Shown piece after piece: positions 27,307-37,242 of a stretch of DNA of 64,000 bases. This stretch comes from Sphingomonas sp. RIT328. GTDB taxonomy: Bacteria > Pseudomonadota > Alphaproteobacteria > Sphingomonadales > Sphingomonadaceae. Under the pieces are notes generated by a model. It had not been told where the DNA came from. It worked only from the letters and a program-made list of their open reading frames with translations, and did no database searches. Position 1 is the first letter of the stretch; each line of letters begins with the position of its first letter. A program made the translations under genes and the position numbers. The stretch lies in the NCBI RefSeq assembly GCF_000632225.1, contig NZ_JFYV01000012.1, positions 248,001-312,000 of the forward strand. Reading direction: 5' to 3'.

Positions 27307-27768
27307 CTACACCATCACCAGCGCATCGATCGCCGCCTGCAGGATATGCGCCGCCGCAAGGTTATCCACCCGCTCGGCGCGCTTGGCGCGGCTCATGTCC
27401 TGTTCGATCATCACGCGTTCCACCGCGACCGTCGACCAGCGTTCGTCCCACAGCAGGATCGGCAGGCCGAGGTCGGTGCAATTGCGCGCGAAGGCGCGGG
27501 TCGACTGGCTGCGCGGGCTCTCGCTGCCGTCGAGGTTGAGCGGCAGGCCGAGCACCAGCCCCTTGACCTGCTGCGCCGCGATCAGCGCGACCAGCGCCGC
27601 CTTGTCCTGCGTGAACTTGGCGCGGCGGATCAGCGTCGCGGGGCTGGCGAAGCTCCAGCCGGCGTCGCAAAGCGCGGTGCCGATCGTCTTGCTGCCGAGG
27701 TCGAGCCCGAGCAGCCGCCCGCCGTCCGGCAGCGCCTCGCGGAAGACGGCGCGGTCGGGGGTGATCAT
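27307..27768 (-). CDS. ruvX: Putative pre-16S rRNA nuclease / Holliday junction resolvase-like (YqgF/RuvX)
   Basis: 153 residues. The RNase H-fold motif [17 protein letters not shown], then [23 protein letters not shown] and the C-terminal [10 protein letters not shown] aspartate are all present. YqgF matures the 5' end of 16S rRNA. Its ATG overlaps the stop of a gene in the same direction by four bases. On the minus strand pyrB would follow directly if the OLD-like island were removed. Confidence 0.94.
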   Translation of the reverse strand: MITPDRAVFREALPDGGRLLGLDLGSKTIGTALCDAGWSFASPATLIRRAKFTQDKAALVALIAAQQVKGLVLGLPLNLDGSESPRSQSTRAFARNCTDLGLPILLWDERWSTVAVERVMIEQDMSRAKRAERVDNLAAAHILQAAIDALVMV

Positions 27769-28874
27769 CGCGACGCCCCGAAGGCGGCGAGGCGGCGCTG
27801 CGCATCGGCGCGGACGTTGGCCCAGAACAGGCTATAGTCGTAGACGTGGTAATTGTTGCCGGGCAGCACGTAGCTGCCGAGATCGGGCGGCGTGCCGATC
27901 AGCAGGAAGCCGCGCGGGCCGCAGCGCGCGGGCACCGTGCCGCTGGCGATCGTCGCGCTGCTGAGGTCGGCGCTGGGGTAGAGCGTGCCCTGGTTGGCGC
28001 TCGCCGGCGCGGCGGCATCGGCGGTGCCGGTCAGCGGATTGGTGCAGACCATGTCGCTGCCCTTGCGGGGCGCGCCGTCGAAGCCGGTCGTCGCATCGTA
28101 GATGTCGGTGATCTGGCGCGGATCGGCGGGCTCGGCGAAACTCTCCCACGACAGCAGGCAGCGCACCTGATCGGGGCGGGTGCATTGCGGCAGGCCGAGC
28201 GCGGCGAGATCGTGCGCCTCGGACACCGGCCAGCCGACGACATAGGCGGCGACGATGCGCCGCGCGATCGGCTTGCCGGCGATCTGCTCGCGCAGCAGGC
28301 GGGTGAGGTGGAGCGCGCCCTGGCTGTGCCCGGCGAGGATGATCGGCCGCTTGGGATCGACCTGCGCCACGAAGGCGGCGAAGGCGGCGGCGACGTCGCC
28401 ATAGGCGAGGTCGAGCGCGCGATTGGCATCGGCGACGCTGGTCAGGAAGGCGCCGAACGTCGCCTGGCGATAGCGCGGCGCCCAGATCTCGCCGGCGGCG
28501 TTGAACGCGCTCGCCTGGCCGCGCAGGAAGATCGCGGCGCGTGCGTTGGTCTCGGCATCGTCGAGCGCGGCGTTCCAATGGTCGCGGCCGATGTAGGAGG
28601 TCGGGTGGATGAAGAACACCGCCGCCCTGGGCGCGGTCGCGGGCGTGTAGCCGGCGGGCGTCCACAGCGCCGGATTGCCGGCGATGTCGGGCCGGGCGAT
28701 CCACATCGCGCGCGCTTCATAGCGTTGGGCGTCGACGCGCGGCTGCGCCCTGAACGCCTCCGACGGGACCAGCGCCATGCGCAGGATCTCGACGCCGTAC
28801 AGGCGATAGGCGAGCGCCCCGGCGATGACGAGCGCGATCAGCGCGGCGAAGACATAGAGGAATTTGCGGGCCAA
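27765..28874 (-). CDS. DUF3089 family alpha/beta-hydrolase-like protein, membrane-anchored
   Basis: About 369 residues from a TTG at 28874, chosen because it precedes one hydrophobic anchor ([17 protein letters not shown]). Starts further upstream exist, so the N-terminus is uncertain. [18 protein letters not shown] and the nucleophile elbow [10 protein letters not shown] are DUF3089 hallmarks. It is probably an envelope hydrolase with unknown substrate. In minus-strand order it lies after ruvX and is coupled to it through an ATGA overlap. Confidence 0.8.
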   Translation of the reverse strand: MARKFLYVFAALIALVIAGALAYRLYGVEILRMALVPSEAFRAQPRVDAQRYEARAMWIARPDIAGNPALWTPAGYTPATAPRAAVFFIHPTSYIGRDHWNAALDDAETNARAAIFLRGQASAFNAAGEIWAPRYRQATFGAFLTSVADANRALDLAYGDVAAAFAAFVAQVDPKRPIILAGHSQGALHLTRLLREQIAGKPIARRIVAAYVVGWPVSEAHDLAALGLPQCTRPDQVRCLLSWESFAEPADPRQITDIYDATTGFDGAPRKGSDMVCTNPLTGTADAAAPASANQGTLYPSADLSSATIASGTVPARCGPRGFLLIGTPPDLGSYVLPGNNYHVYDYSLFWANVRADAQRRLAAFGASR

Positions 28875-28981
28875 GCGTGTCGGTGTCCGGGCAGGGCAGG
28901 GAGCGCTTCTGATGGACGAGCCCCGCCGAACTGGCAACACGAGGTTGCATCGGCGAAGCTGCCTCTGCTAGCCGCAACCTC

Positions 28982-29284
28982 ATGTCCGTAGACACCGCCA
29001 CCGTGAAGAAGGTCGCCGCGCTCGCGCGCATCGCGATCACCGACGAGGACGCGAGCCGCCTCGCCCCCGAACTCAGCAACATCCTCGGCTGGATCGAGCA
29101 ACTGGAGGGGGTCGACACCGCCGGCGTCGCGCCGATGACCGCGGTCATCCCCAACCAGCTGCGGCTGCGCGACGATGTCGTCGATGCCGATCCGCTGACC
29201 GGCGGCGGCATCCGCGACAGCCTGATGGCCAATGCGCCGCAGGCCGAACATGGCTTCTTTACCGTTCCCAAGGTGATCGAATAA
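28982..29284 (+). CDS. gatC: Asp/Glu-tRNA amidotransferase subunit C
   Basis: 100 residues: [17 protein letters not shown], then [20 protein letters not shown] and a C-terminal RDDVVDAD. It is the small stabilising subunit wrapped between GatA and GatB. Its TAA shares one base with the gatA ATG, so the two are coupled. Confidence 0.96.
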   Translation: MSVDTATVKKVAALARIAITDEDASRLAPELSNILGWIEQLEGVDTAGVAPMTAVIPNQLRLRDDVVDADPLTGGGIRDSLMANAPQAEHGFFTVPKVIE

Positions 29285-30765
29285 TGGCCGACCTGACCGA
29301 CCTCGGCGTCGCCGCGATCCGCGACGGCGTGCGCAGTGGCGCCTTCTCCGCGGTGGAGGTCGCCGACGCCTTCATCGTCAAGGTCGCCAAGGCCAAGCCG
29401 CTCAACGCCTTCCTCGTCGAGACGCCCGACGCGGCGCTCGCCGCCGCACGCGCCGCCGATACCGCGCGCGCGGCCGGCGAGACGCTCAAGCCGCTCGCCG
29501 GCGTGCCGATCGGGATGAAGGACCTGTTCTGCACCAAGGGCGTCGCGACCACCGCGGCGAGCCATATCCTCGAAGGCTTCGTGCCGACCTACGAATCGAC
29601 CGTGTCGCAGAATCTGTGGGACGCGGGCGCGGGGATGCTCGGCAAGCTCAACATGGACCAGTTCGCGATGGGCTCGTCGAACGAGACGAGCGCGTTCGGC
29701 AACGTCATCTCGCCGTGGCGGCGGCCGGGCAGCGATGCGCCGCTCGCGCCGGGCGGATCGTCGGGCGGCAGCTCGTCGGCGGTGGCGGCGGGGCTGTGCC
29801 CCGGCGCGACCGGCACCGACACCGGCGGCTCGATCCGCCAGCCGGCGGCGTTCACCGGCATCAGCGGCATCAAGCCGACCTATGGCCGCTGCTCGCGCTG
29901 GGGGACGATCGCCTTCGCCTCGTCGCTGGATCAGGCCGGGCCGATGGCGCGCGACGTGCGCGACTGCGCGATCCTGCTCGAGGCGATGGCCGGGTTCGAC
30001 GCCAAGGACGCGACCTCGCTGCGCCAGGACGTGCCGCGCTGGGAGGCGGGCCTGTCGGGCAGTCTCGCCGGCAAGCGCGTCGGTGTTCCCAAGGAATATC
30101 GCGTCGACGGGATGCCCGAGGAGATCGAGGCGCTGTGGCAGGCGGGGATCGACTGGCTGCGCGATGCGGGCGCGGAGATCGTCGACGTGTCGCTGCCGCA
30201 TACGAAGTACGCGCTGCCGGCCTATTACATCATCGCGCCGGCGGAGGCCTCGTCCAACCTCGCGCGCTATGACGGCGTGCGTTACGGCCTGCGTGAGCTG
30301 CCCGAGGGGGCGGGGTTGCAGGACATGTACGCCGCGACCCGCGCCGCCGGCTTCGGACCGGAGGTGAAGCGCCGCATCATGATCGGCACCTATGTGCTGT
30401 CGGCGGGCTTCTACGACGCGTATTACACGCAGGCGCAGAAGGTGCGGACGCTGATCGCGCGCGATTTCGAGCGGGCGTGGGAGAGCTGCGACGTGCTGCT
30501 GACCCCGACCGCGCCGTCGGCGGCGTTCGCGCTCGGCGAGAAGTCGGCCGATCCGATCGCCATGTATCTCAACGACGTGTTCACCGTGCCGTCGAGCCTC
30601 GCGGGCCTGCCGGCGATGAGCGTGCCGGGCGGGCTCGACAAGCAAGGGCTGCCGCTGGGGTTGCAGATCATCGGCAAGCCGCTCGACGAGCAGGGCGTGC
30701 TGAACGCCGGACTGGCGATCGAGCAGCGCGCCGGCTTCACCGCGCGGCCGCAGACGTGGTGGTAG
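29284..30765 (+). CDS. gatA: Asp/Glu-tRNA amidotransferase subunit A
   Basis: 493 residues, an amidase-signature enzyme. The Ser-cisSer-Lys triad is in [26 protein letters not shown] and [13 protein letters not shown]. It releases ammonia from glutamine, which is channelled to GatB to convert mischarged Glu-tRNA-Gln and/or Asp-tRNA-Asn. Confidence 0.98.
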   Translation: MADLTDLGVAAIRDGVRSGAFSAVEVADAFIVKVAKAKPLNAFLVETPDAALAAARAADTARAAGETLKPLAGVPIGMKDLFCTKGVATTAASHILEGFVPTYESTVSQNLWDAGAGMLGKLNMDQFAMGSSNETSAFGNVISPWRRPGSDAPLAPGGSSGGSSSAVAAGLCPGATGTDTGGSIRQPAAFTGISGIKPTYGRCSRWGTIAFASSLDQAGPMARDVRDCAILLEAMAGFDAKDATSLRQDVPRWEAGLSGSLAGKRVGVPKEYRVDGMPEEIEALWQAGIDWLRDAGAEIVDVSLPHTKYALPAYYIIAPAEASSNLARYDGVRYGLRELPEGAGLQDMYAATRAAGFGPEVKRRIMIGTYVLSAGFYDAYYTQAQKVRTLIARDFERAWESCDVLLTPTAPSAAFALGEKSADPIAMYLNDVFTVPSSLAGLPAMSVPGGLDKQGLPLGLQIIGKPLDEQGVLNAGLAIEQRAGFTARPQTWW

Positions 30766-30995
30766 GTGATGCATGTTGCAGAGATCGTCGCAGGCATTTG
30801 CGAGGTTCTCGGCATTTTTGAGGGTCGCGCCGGCAAGCTTCGCCGTCGGAATGATGATCGGCCAGCCAGGCGACGTGGAGGCGCTTGCCCGGCAGAGCCG
30901 AGTAATCGCCCTAGGACAAAATCATGGGGCAGGAACGTCGGTATGATGGCCGGACGGGTGCCAGCCCTGATACGAATTGATCGGCAGGAATCGAA

Positions 30996-32465
30996 ATGAC
31001 GGAATCCAGCTACCGCATCCAGGGCGCCACCGGCGAGTGGGAGGTCGTCATCGGCCTCGAGGTCCATGCGCAGGTCACCTCCAACGCCAAATTGTTCTCG
31101 GGCGCGGCGACCGCCTTCGGCGCGGAGCCGAACACGCAGGTCAGCCTGGTCGATGCGGCGATGCCGGGGATGCTGCCGGTGCCGAACATGGAGTGCATCC
31201 GCCAGGCGGTGCGCACCGGCATGGCGATCGACGCGGAGATCAACCGCTGGTCGCGGTTCGACCGCAAGAATTATTTCTACGCCGATCTGCCGCAGGGCTA
31301 TCAGATCAGCCAGCTCTACCATCCGCTGGTCGGCGAGGGCGCGATCGAGATCAGCCCCGACGACAAGAACCCCGACGCGACCAAGACGATCGGCGTCGAG
31401 CGCATCCACGTCGAGCAGGATGCCGGCAAGCTGATGCACGACCAGCATCCGACGCGCTCCTATGTCGACCTCAACCGCTCGGGCGTCGCGCTGATGGAGA
31501 TCGTCAGCCGGCCCGACATGCGCTCGCCGGCGGAGGCGGGGGCCTATCTGCGCAAGCTGCGCGCGATCCTGCGCTATGTCGGCTCGTGCGACGGCAATAT
31601 GGAGGAGGGGTCGATGCGCGCCGACGTCAACGTCAGCGTGCGCAAGCCCGGCGACGACCTCGGCACGCGCACCGAGACCAAGAACGTCAATTCGGTGCGC
31701 TTCGTCATGGCGGCGATCGAATATGAGGCGAAGCGGCAGGTCGAGCTGATCGAGGACGGCGGCCGCGTCGTGCAGGAGACGCGGCTGTTCAACGTCGAAA
31801 GCGGCACGACGCGGTCGATGCGGTCGAAGGAAGACGCGCACGATTACCGCTATTTCCCCGATCCCGACCTGCTGCCGCTTGAACTCGACGAGGCATTCCT
31901 CGCCGCATGCCGCGCGAGCCTGCCCGAACTGCCCGACGCCAAGCGCAAGCGCTACGAGGCGCTCGGCATCTCCGCCTATCAGGCCGACGTGCTGACCGCC
32001 GAGGTCGAGGCGGCGCGCTGGTTCGACGCGCTGCTCGAGGCGGGGGCCAAGCCGGTGGCGGCGGCGAACTGGACGACGTCGGAACTGTTCGGCGCGCTCA
32101 ACCGCGGCGGGCACGACATCGCCCAGTCGCCGGTGTCGCCCGCGCAGGCCGCCGAGCTGCTCGCGCTGGTCGCCGACGGCACGCTGTCGGGCAGCCTCGC
32201 CAAGCAGGTGTTCGAGGTGATGCTGGAGACGGGCGACGCCCCGGCCAAGATCGTCGAGGACCGCGGTCTCAAGCAGACCAGCGACACCGGCGCGATCGAG
32301 GCGGTGATCGCCGAGGTGATCGCCAAGAACCCCAACCAGCTCGCGCAATATCGCGGCGGCAAGGAGACGCTGTTCGGCTTCTTCGTCGGCCAGACGATGA
32401 AGGCGATGGGCGGCAAGGCCAATCCGGCGGTGGTCAACGACTTGCTGAAGAAGGCGCTGAGCTGA
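30996..32465 (+). CDS. gatB: Asp/Glu-tRNA amidotransferase subunit B
   Basis: 489 residues. [42 protein letters not shown] and the YqeY-like C-terminal tail define GatB. It phosphorylates and transamidates the mischarged tRNA. A 230-bp spacer with no convincing gene separates it from gatA, which is unusual for an otherwise tight gatCAB set. A possible 77-codon frame in the spacer has no recognisable features. Confidence 0.98.
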   Translation: MTESSYRIQGATGEWEVVIGLEVHAQVTSNAKLFSGAATAFGAEPNTQVSLVDAAMPGMLPVPNMECIRQAVRTGMAIDAEINRWSRFDRKNYFYADLPQGYQISQLYHPLVGEGAIEISPDDKNPDATKTIGVERIHVEQDAGKLMHDQHPTRSYVDLNRSGVALMEIVSRPDMRSPAEAGAYLRKLRAILRYVGSCDGNMEEGSMRADVNVSVRKPGDDLGTRTETKNVNSVRFVMAAIEYEAKRQVELIEDGGRVVQETRLFNVESGTTRSMRSKEDAHDYRYFPDPDLLPLELDEAFLAACRASLPELPDAKRKRYEALGISAYQADVLTAEVEAARWFDALLEAGAKPVAAANWTTSELFGALNRGGHDIAQSPVSPAQAAELLALVADGTLSGSLAKQVFEVMLETGDAPAKIVEDRGLKQTSDTGAIEAVIAEVIAKNPNQLAQYRGGKETLFGFFVGQTMKAMGGKANPAVVNDLLKKALS

Positions 32466-32570
32466 GGCGAGGGGGCTTTGGGCTTTTTTGTGGGGGTGCG
32501 AGAGCGGAGGCTGTCGTCGTCTGAGCGGCGTCGTCACCGGATAGTGGTCGGGGCAGGGCAGTAAGTTTCA

Positions 32571-32665
32571 CCAGTGCTCCCGCGAAGGCGGGGGCCTAGT
32601 GTTCCTTTGGCCGCTAACCGTTGCTCTGCTTGGCCACTGGATTCCCGCCTGCGCGGGAATACTGG
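32571..32665 (+). repeat. Dispersed paired-hairpin repeat, family A, copy 1
   Basis: A left hairpin CTCCCGCGAAGGCGGGGG and right hairpin ATTCCCGCCTGCGCGGGAAT are flanked by CCAGTG and CACTGG/ACTGG boxes. The middle (GTTGCTCTGCTTGGCCACTG) matches copies at 39473-39566 and, inverted, 41182-41276. It is in the gatB-cyclophilin gap. Confidence 0.85.
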
Positions 32666-32778
32666 GGATTTGGCAGGCGGTTCGGCTGAGTTCAGCAAGC
32701 GCGGAGGGATTTCGGAGCGGTTTCGGGAGCCTCAGGCCCGCACGGCCCCTATGCGGCCACCATCGCACCCCACGCACC

Positions 32779-32867
32779 ACCCCGGCGAAGGCCGGGGTCC
32801 AGATGGGGGAAGCTTCGTCGTGACTTACGACGGTCTCCCAACTGGGCCCCCGCCTTCGCCGGGGCGG
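32779..32867. repeat. Dispersed paired-hairpin repeat, family B, copy 1
   Basis: ACCCCGGCGAAGGCCGGGGT and, about 45 bp on, GCCCCCGCCTTCGCCGGGG face each other. Similar pairs occur at 49358-49447 and 62728-62822. The rest of the 32466-33051 gap holds no gene that I can support. Confidence 0.85.
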
Positions 32868-33051
32868 TCAGGAGGGTGGTGGGGCGGATTTCGCCTCGCG
32901 GAGCGGAGGATGCCGGGACACGCCCGCGCGGCGAGGGATGCGCCGGGGCGCCTTGCCTTCGAGCGAGCAGCCTATTCCGCAGCCCCGGCCCATCACCGGG
33001 GCGACGGGTCGACGCAGGTCGGGTAAGGCCATGTGCCGAAGGAGAGTGGCG

Positions 33052-33705
33052 ATGAAGCGGATGGTCGGTCTGATGATGATGGTGTCGCTCGCGATGCCAG
33101 CCATGGCGCAGCAGGCAGTCGGGACGGCGCCACCGGTGCCGGCGCCCGCGCCCGCGCCGTCGACGCCCGCATCCGCGCTGCCGCGCGTCGCGCTCGACAC
33201 CAGCGCCGGGCGGATCGTGATCGAGGCGGATACGCAGCATGCGCCGATCACCGCCGGCAATTTCCTCAAATATGTCGCGGGCAAGCGGCTCGACGGCACC
33301 GTCTTCTACCGCACGGTCAAGGTCGCCGACCGGTTCGGCTTCGTCCAGTTCGGCACCAATGGTGACGCCAAGCGGACGTTGCCGCCGATCAGGCACGAGC
33401 CGACGACGCAGACCGGGCTGCATCATACCGACGGTGCGATTTCGGTCGCGCGGTTCGCGCCGGGCAGCGCACGCGGCGACTTCACGATCAGCGTCGGCGA
33501 TCAGAGCGCGTCGCTCGACGCCGATCCCGCCAAGCCGGGCGACAATCTCGGCTATGCCGCCTTCGGTCACGTCGTCGAGGGGATGGACGTGATCGTCCAT
33601 ATCCTCGACGCGCCGGTGTCGCCGACCGAGACGATCGGCGGTTCGTTCAAGGGCGAGGTGCCGGCGAGCAAGGTGACGATCCGCACGGCGCGGATCGTCC
33701 CATAA
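33052..33705 (+). CDS. Exported cyclophilin-type peptidylprolyl isomerase
   Basis: 217 residues from the ATG at 33052, preceded by GGAGAG. It has a signal peptide (MVGLMMMVSLAMPAMAQ) and a Pro/Ala linker. The cyclophilin core shows VALDTSAGRIVIEADTQHAP, NFLKYV, GTVFYRTV and the late AFGHVVEGMDVI. The active-site QGGD phrase is not conserved (QFGTNGDAK), so catalytic efficiency is uncertain. It probably acts in periplasmic folding. Confidence 0.88.
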   Translation: MKRMVGLMMMVSLAMPAMAQQAVGTAPPVPAPAPAPSTPASALPRVALDTSAGRIVIEADTQHAPITAGNFLKYVAGKRLDGTVFYRTVKVADRFGFVQFGTNGDAKRTLPPIRHEPTTQTGLHHTDGAISVARFAPGSARGDFTISVGDQSASLDADPAKPGDNLGYAAFGHVVEGMDVIVHILDAPVSPTETIGGSFKGEVPASKVTIRTARIVP

Positions 33706-33707
33706 GG

Positions 33708-33727
33708 GGCGGCCCCGCGGGGCCGCC
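33708..33727. terminator. 20-bp perfect palindrome between convergent genes
   Basis: GGCGGCCCCG-CGGGGCCGCC lies two bases after the cyclophilin stop and two bases before the stop of the convergent small gene. It lacks U-runs but is well placed as a bidirectional transcription barrier. Confidence 0.5.
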
Positions 33728-33729
33728 GG

Positions 33730-33948
33730 TCATTGCTGGGTCAGATCCTGATTCTTGACCTCGCCGCCGGTGCCGCTGTTGCCGTCGAACGCGCCGGTAT
33801 CGGTGAAGCGCGACGGCTCCTCGCCGCCTTCACCGCGAGCGACGGCGTCGGCGCGCGCCTCGACCGCCTGTTCGATGTCGCTGCGATCGTCGTCACGCTG
33901 ATCGTCGGGGTTGCTGTCCGGCGCGCCGGCCGGGATGGAATCGGCCAT
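33730..33948 (-). CDS. Small acidic disordered protein, function unknown
   Basis: 72 residues rich in Asp, Glu, Gly and Ser (PDDQRDDDRSDIEQAVEARA, then GEGGEEPSRFTDTGAFDGNS). There is no hydrophobic segment, so it is a soluble and probably disordered protein. It starts three bases after the stop of the next minus-strand gene, implying one small operon. No family is recognised. Confidence 0.6.
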   Translation of the reverse strand: MADSIPAGAPDSNPDDQRDDDRSDIEQAVEARADAVARGEGGEEPSRFTDTGAFDGNSGTGGEVKNQDLTQQ

Positions 33949-33951
33949 GGG

Positions 33952-34113
33952 TCAGATCTCCGCCGGTTGCGAGGTGCCAGGATCGGTCGCCGGTGTCGCG
34001 GGCGACGGCACGTCGATATCGGGTGCCGGCGTCTGGATCTCCGGCGGCGGGGCACTCGGCTGCACCGGCTGCAAATCGGGAACGGGGCTTTCGGGTGGCG
34101 GCTGGGTTGCCAT
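33952..34113 (-). CDS. Small proline-rich protein, function unknown
   Basis: 53 residues from the ATG at 34113, preceded by a strong AAGGAGAG. The sequence is mostly Pro, Ala, Ser, Thr and acidic residues (MATQPPPESPVPDLQPVQPS, later PATPATDPGTSQPAE) and is likely disordered. The good ribosome-binding site and the tight link to the downstream acidic protein support a real gene pair. Confidence 0.6.
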   Translation of the reverse strand: MATQPPPESPVPDLQPVQPSAPPPEIQTPAPDIDVPSPATPATDPGTSQPAEI

Positions 34114-34224
34114 GTCGGTCTCTCCTTCATATGACCCAACGTTCCGGGTGCGCGCCGGTTGCCTCTTGGCTTGCCCCCGGGCGTCAGGCTGGTATAGACG
34201 CGCGCCCAACGGCGGGTCCTTCGT

Positions 34225-34309
34225 GCGGGCGTGGCGGAATTGGTAGACGCAGCAGGTTTAGGTCCTGCCATCGCAAGATGTGGGGGTTCGAGTCCCTTCG
34301 CCCGCACCA
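34225..34309 (+). tRNA. tRNA-Leu (anticodon TAG)
   Basis: A class II tRNA with a long variable arm. The acceptor stem GCGGGCG pairs with CGCCCGC, the anticodon arm GCAGG-TTTAGGT-CCTGC gives TAG, and the T-arm contains GGTTCGAGTCC. CCA is encoded at 34307-34309. It reads CUA and other CUN codons. Confidence 0.96.
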
Positions 34310-34383
34310 GTCCCGCGCTCCTGTGGGCGGGACGACAGCCTTAGAAGATTTTCCGTCAGATTTCTCAAGATTGAAGGCCGAAC

Positions 34384-36066
34384 ATGCAGACTGTCGAGAC
34401 GTTGAACGAGGGCCTGAAGCGTGCCTACACGCTGACCATCACCGCCGCTGACATCGACGCGAAGGTCGATGCCGAGGTGAAGCGGGTCGCGCCGCAGGTG
34501 AAGATGCCCGGCTTCCGCCCCGGCAAGGTTCCGGTCAACCTCGTCCGCAAGATGCACGGCGAGGCGCTCGCCGCCGACGCGCTCAACAGCGCGATCCAGC
34601 AGGGCGTGCAGCAGCTGATCGCCGACAAGGCGCTGCGTCCGGCGATGCAGCCCTCGGTCGCGCTCAACGAGGATTATGCGCCGGGCAAGGATGCCGCGGT
34701 GACGGTCGAGCTGGAAGTGCTGCCGACCGTGCCGGCGCCGGCGATCGATTCGCTCAAGCTGGAGCGGCTGACCGTGCCGGTCGCCGACGATCTCGTCGAC
34801 GAGCAGCTGCAGAAGTTCGCCGACCAGTCGAAGAAGTGGGACGATGCGCCCGAGGACAAGGCCGCCGCGACCGGCGACCTCGTCACCGTCGACTTCGTCG
34901 GCAAGACCGCCGACGGCGTCGCCTTCGATGGCGGCACCGGCACCGACATGGGCGTCGAGATCGGCTCGGGCCGGCTCATCCCCGGCTTCGAGGAGCAGCT
35001 CGTCGGCACCAAGGTCGGCGAGGAGAAGGTGCTCAACGTGACCTTCCCCGAGGATTACGGCGCCAAGAATCTCGCCGGGCAGCCCGCGACCTTCGAGATC
35101 ACCGTCAAGAAGATCCAGGTCGCCGGCGAGAGCAAGATCGACGAGGATCTCGCCAAGAACCTCGGCCTCGAGAGCCTCGAGCAGCTGCGCGGCCTGATCA
35201 AGGGTCAAATCGAGCAGGAGCATAACGGCCTCACCCGCACGCACATGAAGCGCAAGCTGCTCGACCAGCTCGCCGAGGGCCATGATTTCGAAGTGCCGCC
35301 GTCGATGGTCGAGGCGGAGTTCGCGCAGATCTGGCAGCAGCTGGAGCATGAGGCGACGCACGAGGAAGATCCCGCCGCGGCGCTCGCCGAGATGGAGTCG
35401 GAGCGCGACGATTACCGCAAGATCGCCGAGCGCCGCGTCCGCCTCGGCCTGCTGCTCTCCGAGATCGGCCAGGCGAACGGCGTCGAGGTGTCGCAGCAGG
35501 AGATGAACCGGCTGATCGGCCAGGCCGCGCAGCAATATCGCGGCGAGGACCAGCAGCGCTTCATCCAGTATATCCAGCAGGAGCCGATGGCGGCTGCCCA
35601 GCTGCGCGCGCCGCTCTACGAGGACAAGGTCGTCGACTTCCTGTTCGATAAGGCCGAAGTGACCGATCGCGAAGCGACCCGCGAGGAGCTGGAAGCGGCG
35701 ATCGAGAGCGAGGACGGTTTCGCCACCGGCACGCACTCGCACGACCATGACAACCACAAGCCGCGCGCCAAGAAGGCCGCCGGCGAGGGCGCGGCCAAGC
35801 CGAAGAAGGCCGCCGCCAAGAAGCCCGTCGCTGAGGGCGACAATGCCGCGACCGAGACGCCGGCCGCCGAGGCTGCGACCGACGAGGCCGCCACGGAGGC
35901 GCCTGCCAAGAAGCCGCGCGCCAAGAAGGCCGCGCCGGTCGAGGCCGAGACGGCGGTGACCGAATCGTCGCCGGTCGCGGCCGAGGCGGCGGAGGGCACC
36001 GAGGCGGCCGACGCACCGGCGAAGAAGCCGCGCGCCAAGAAGGCCGCAGCGCCGACCGAGGGTTGA
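34384..36066 (+). CDS. tig: Trigger factor with a long basic C-terminal extension
   Basis: 560 residues against about 430-450 for typical trigger factors. Residues 1-450 are standard: the ribosome-binding loop region MPGFRPGKVP, the FKBP-type PPIase (VTVDFVGKTADGVAFDGGTG) and the C-terminal chaperone arms. After a His-rich stretch (HSHDHDNHKPRAKK) comes a roughly 110-residue tail of Ala, Lys, Pro and Glu with three copies of KPRAKKAA. The tail resembles histone H1-like or AT-hook-like basic repeats and is probably disordered. tig lies upstream of clpP and clpX, as in many bacteria, here with a glycosyltransferase gene between. Confidence 0.96.
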   Translation: MQTVETLNEGLKRAYTLTITAADIDAKVDAEVKRVAPQVKMPGFRPGKVPVNLVRKMHGEALAADALNSAIQQGVQQLIADKALRPAMQPSVALNEDYAPGKDAAVTVELEVLPTVPAPAIDSLKLERLTVPVADDLVDEQLQKFADQSKKWDDAPEDKAAATGDLVTVDFVGKTADGVAFDGGTGTDMGVEIGSGRLIPGFEEQLVGTKVGEEKVLNVTFPEDYGAKNLAGQPATFEITVKKIQVAGESKIDEDLAKNLGLESLEQLRGLIKGQIEQEHNGLTRTHMKRKLLDQLAEGHDFEVPPSMVEAEFAQIWQQLEHEATHEEDPAAALAEMESERDDYRKIAERRVRLGLLLSEIGQANGVEVSQQEMNRLIGQAAQQYRGEDQQRFIQYIQQEPMAAAQLRAPLYEDKVVDFLFDKAEVTDREATREELEAAIESEDGFATGTHSHDHDNHKPRAKKAAGEGAAKPKKAAAKKPVAEGDNAATETPAAEAATDEAATEAPAKKPRAKKAAPVEAETAVTESSPVAAEAAEGTEAADAPAKKPRAKKAAAPTEG

Positions 36067-36073
36067 TCGACGG

Positions 36074-36100
36074 GGAGGGGGGCATCGGCTCCCCTCCTTT
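36074..36100 (+). terminator. Terminator after tig
   Basis: GGAGGGG-ggcatcggct-CCCCTCC followed by TTT, starting 8 bases after the trigger-factor stop. Confidence 0.7.
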
Positions 36101-36104
36101 GCTT

Positions 36105-36211
36105 CGTCATACCGGCGCGAGCCGGGATCCATGGACGCGCGCGGGCTCGCGATGACGTTTGCGTCAGACGTTCCGTGACCGTGGGTCCCGGCTTTCGCCG
36201 GGATGACGAAT
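36105..36211. repeat. Diverged paired-hairpin intergenic repeat after tig
   Basis: TCATACCGGCGCGAGCCGGGAT on the left and GTCCCGGCTTTCGCCGGGATGA on the right form facing hairpins about 55 bp apart. The ends TCAT and ATGA are inverted. It resembles the element in the ilvN-ilvC gap more than families A or B. Confidence 0.65.
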
Positions 36212-36253
36212 GAACAAACGCTCAGGCTTGCATAACTTGGGACGCAGACCAAC

Positions 36254-37186
36254 GTGACGCCACCGACGATCGCCGTCCTGCTACCCTGCTACAACGAGGC
36301 CGCGGCGATCGCGCAGACCGTCGCCGGCTTTCGCGCCGCGCTGCCGGACGCGACGATCTACGTCTACGACAACAATTCGAGCGACGACACGATCGCGGTC
36401 GCCCGCGCCGCGGGCGCGGTGGTGCGCAGCGAGCGCATCCAGGGCAAGGGCAATGTCGTCCGCCGGATGTTCGCCGATATCGATGCCGACGTCTATGTGA
36501 TGGCGGATGGCGATGCGACCTATGACGCCGCCTCCGCGCCGGCGCTGGTCGCGCGGCTGCTCGACGAACCGTGCGACATGGTGGTCGGCAGCCGGGTGAG
36601 CCAGGTGCAGGAAAGCTATCGCCGGGGCCATCGCTTCGGCAATGCGCTGCTCACCGGCATGCTGGCGCGGCTGTTCGGGCGCAGCTTCACCGATATCCTG
36701 TCCGGCTATCGCGTCTTCTCGCGCCGCTTCGTCAAGAGCTTCCCGTCGCTGTCGGCGGGGTTCGAGATCGAAACCGAGATCAGCGTCCACGCGCTCGAAC
36801 TCAAGATGCCCTGCGCCGAGGTCGAGACGCCGTATTTCGCGCGGCCCGAGGGATCGCAGTCGAAGCTCAGCACCTATGGCGACGGTTTCCGCATCCTCAG
36901 GACCATCCTGACGCTGTACCGGATCGAGCGGCCGTTGCTGTTCTTCGGTGCGATCGGCGCGCTGCTCGCCGCGCTGGCGGTGGGGCTGAGCGTGCCGCTG
37001 GCGATCACCTATATGCACACGCATCTGGTGCCGCGCTTCCCGACCGCGATCCTGATCACCGGGCTGATGATCATCGCCGCGCTGTGCGGCTTTGCCGGGC
37101 TGATCCTCGATACCGTGGTGCGCGGGCGGCGCGAGGTGCGCCGGCTCGCCTATCTGACCCACCCCGCCCCGTCCGGCGGGGCTTGA
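36254..37186 (+). CDS. Glycosyltransferase family 2, dolichol/polyprenyl-phosphate mannosyltransferase-like
   Basis: 310 residues from a GTG. The GT-A fold shows [21 protein letters not shown], the metal-binding DGDATYD, and the acceptor-site motif [10 protein letters not shown]. Two C-terminal membrane helices ([18 protein letters not shown] and [17 protein letters not shown]) anchor it. It probably transfers a sugar to a polyprenyl phosphate at the inner membrane. The sugar is unknown. Confidence 0.85.
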   Translation: MTPPTIAVLLPCYNEAAAIAQTVAGFRAALPDATIYVYDNNSSDDTIAVARAAGAVVRSERIQGKGNVVRRMFADIDADVYVMADGDATYDAASAPALVARLLDEPCDMVVGSRVSQVQESYRRGHRFGNALLTGMLARLFGRSFTDILSGYRVFSRRFVKSFPSLSAGFEIETEISVHALELKMPCAEVETPYFARPEGSQSKLSTYGDGFRILRTILTLYRIERPLLFFGAIGALLAALAVGLSVPLAITYMHTHLVPRFPTAILITGLMIIAALCGFAGLILDTVVRGRREVRRLAYLTHPAPSGGA

Positions 37187-37242
37187 ACTCCCCCGCCGGA
37201 GCGCCGATGTTGGCGATCTTCGGGGCCTATAGAGAGATTTCC

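Noticed and set aside
25400..27310. Direct repeats flanking the OLD-like gene as a transposition footprint
   Set aside because: The only shared words I found (GGATTTT) are short and AT-rich, not a convincing target-site duplication.
30766..30999. 77-codon frame between gatA and gatB
   Set aside because: No ribosome-binding site, no motif, basic low-complexity sequence, and it overlaps the gatB start.
34310..36252. Long antisense frame over tig
   Set aside because: Shadow of the trigger factor gene; it consists of Leu/Arg-rich runs without motifs.
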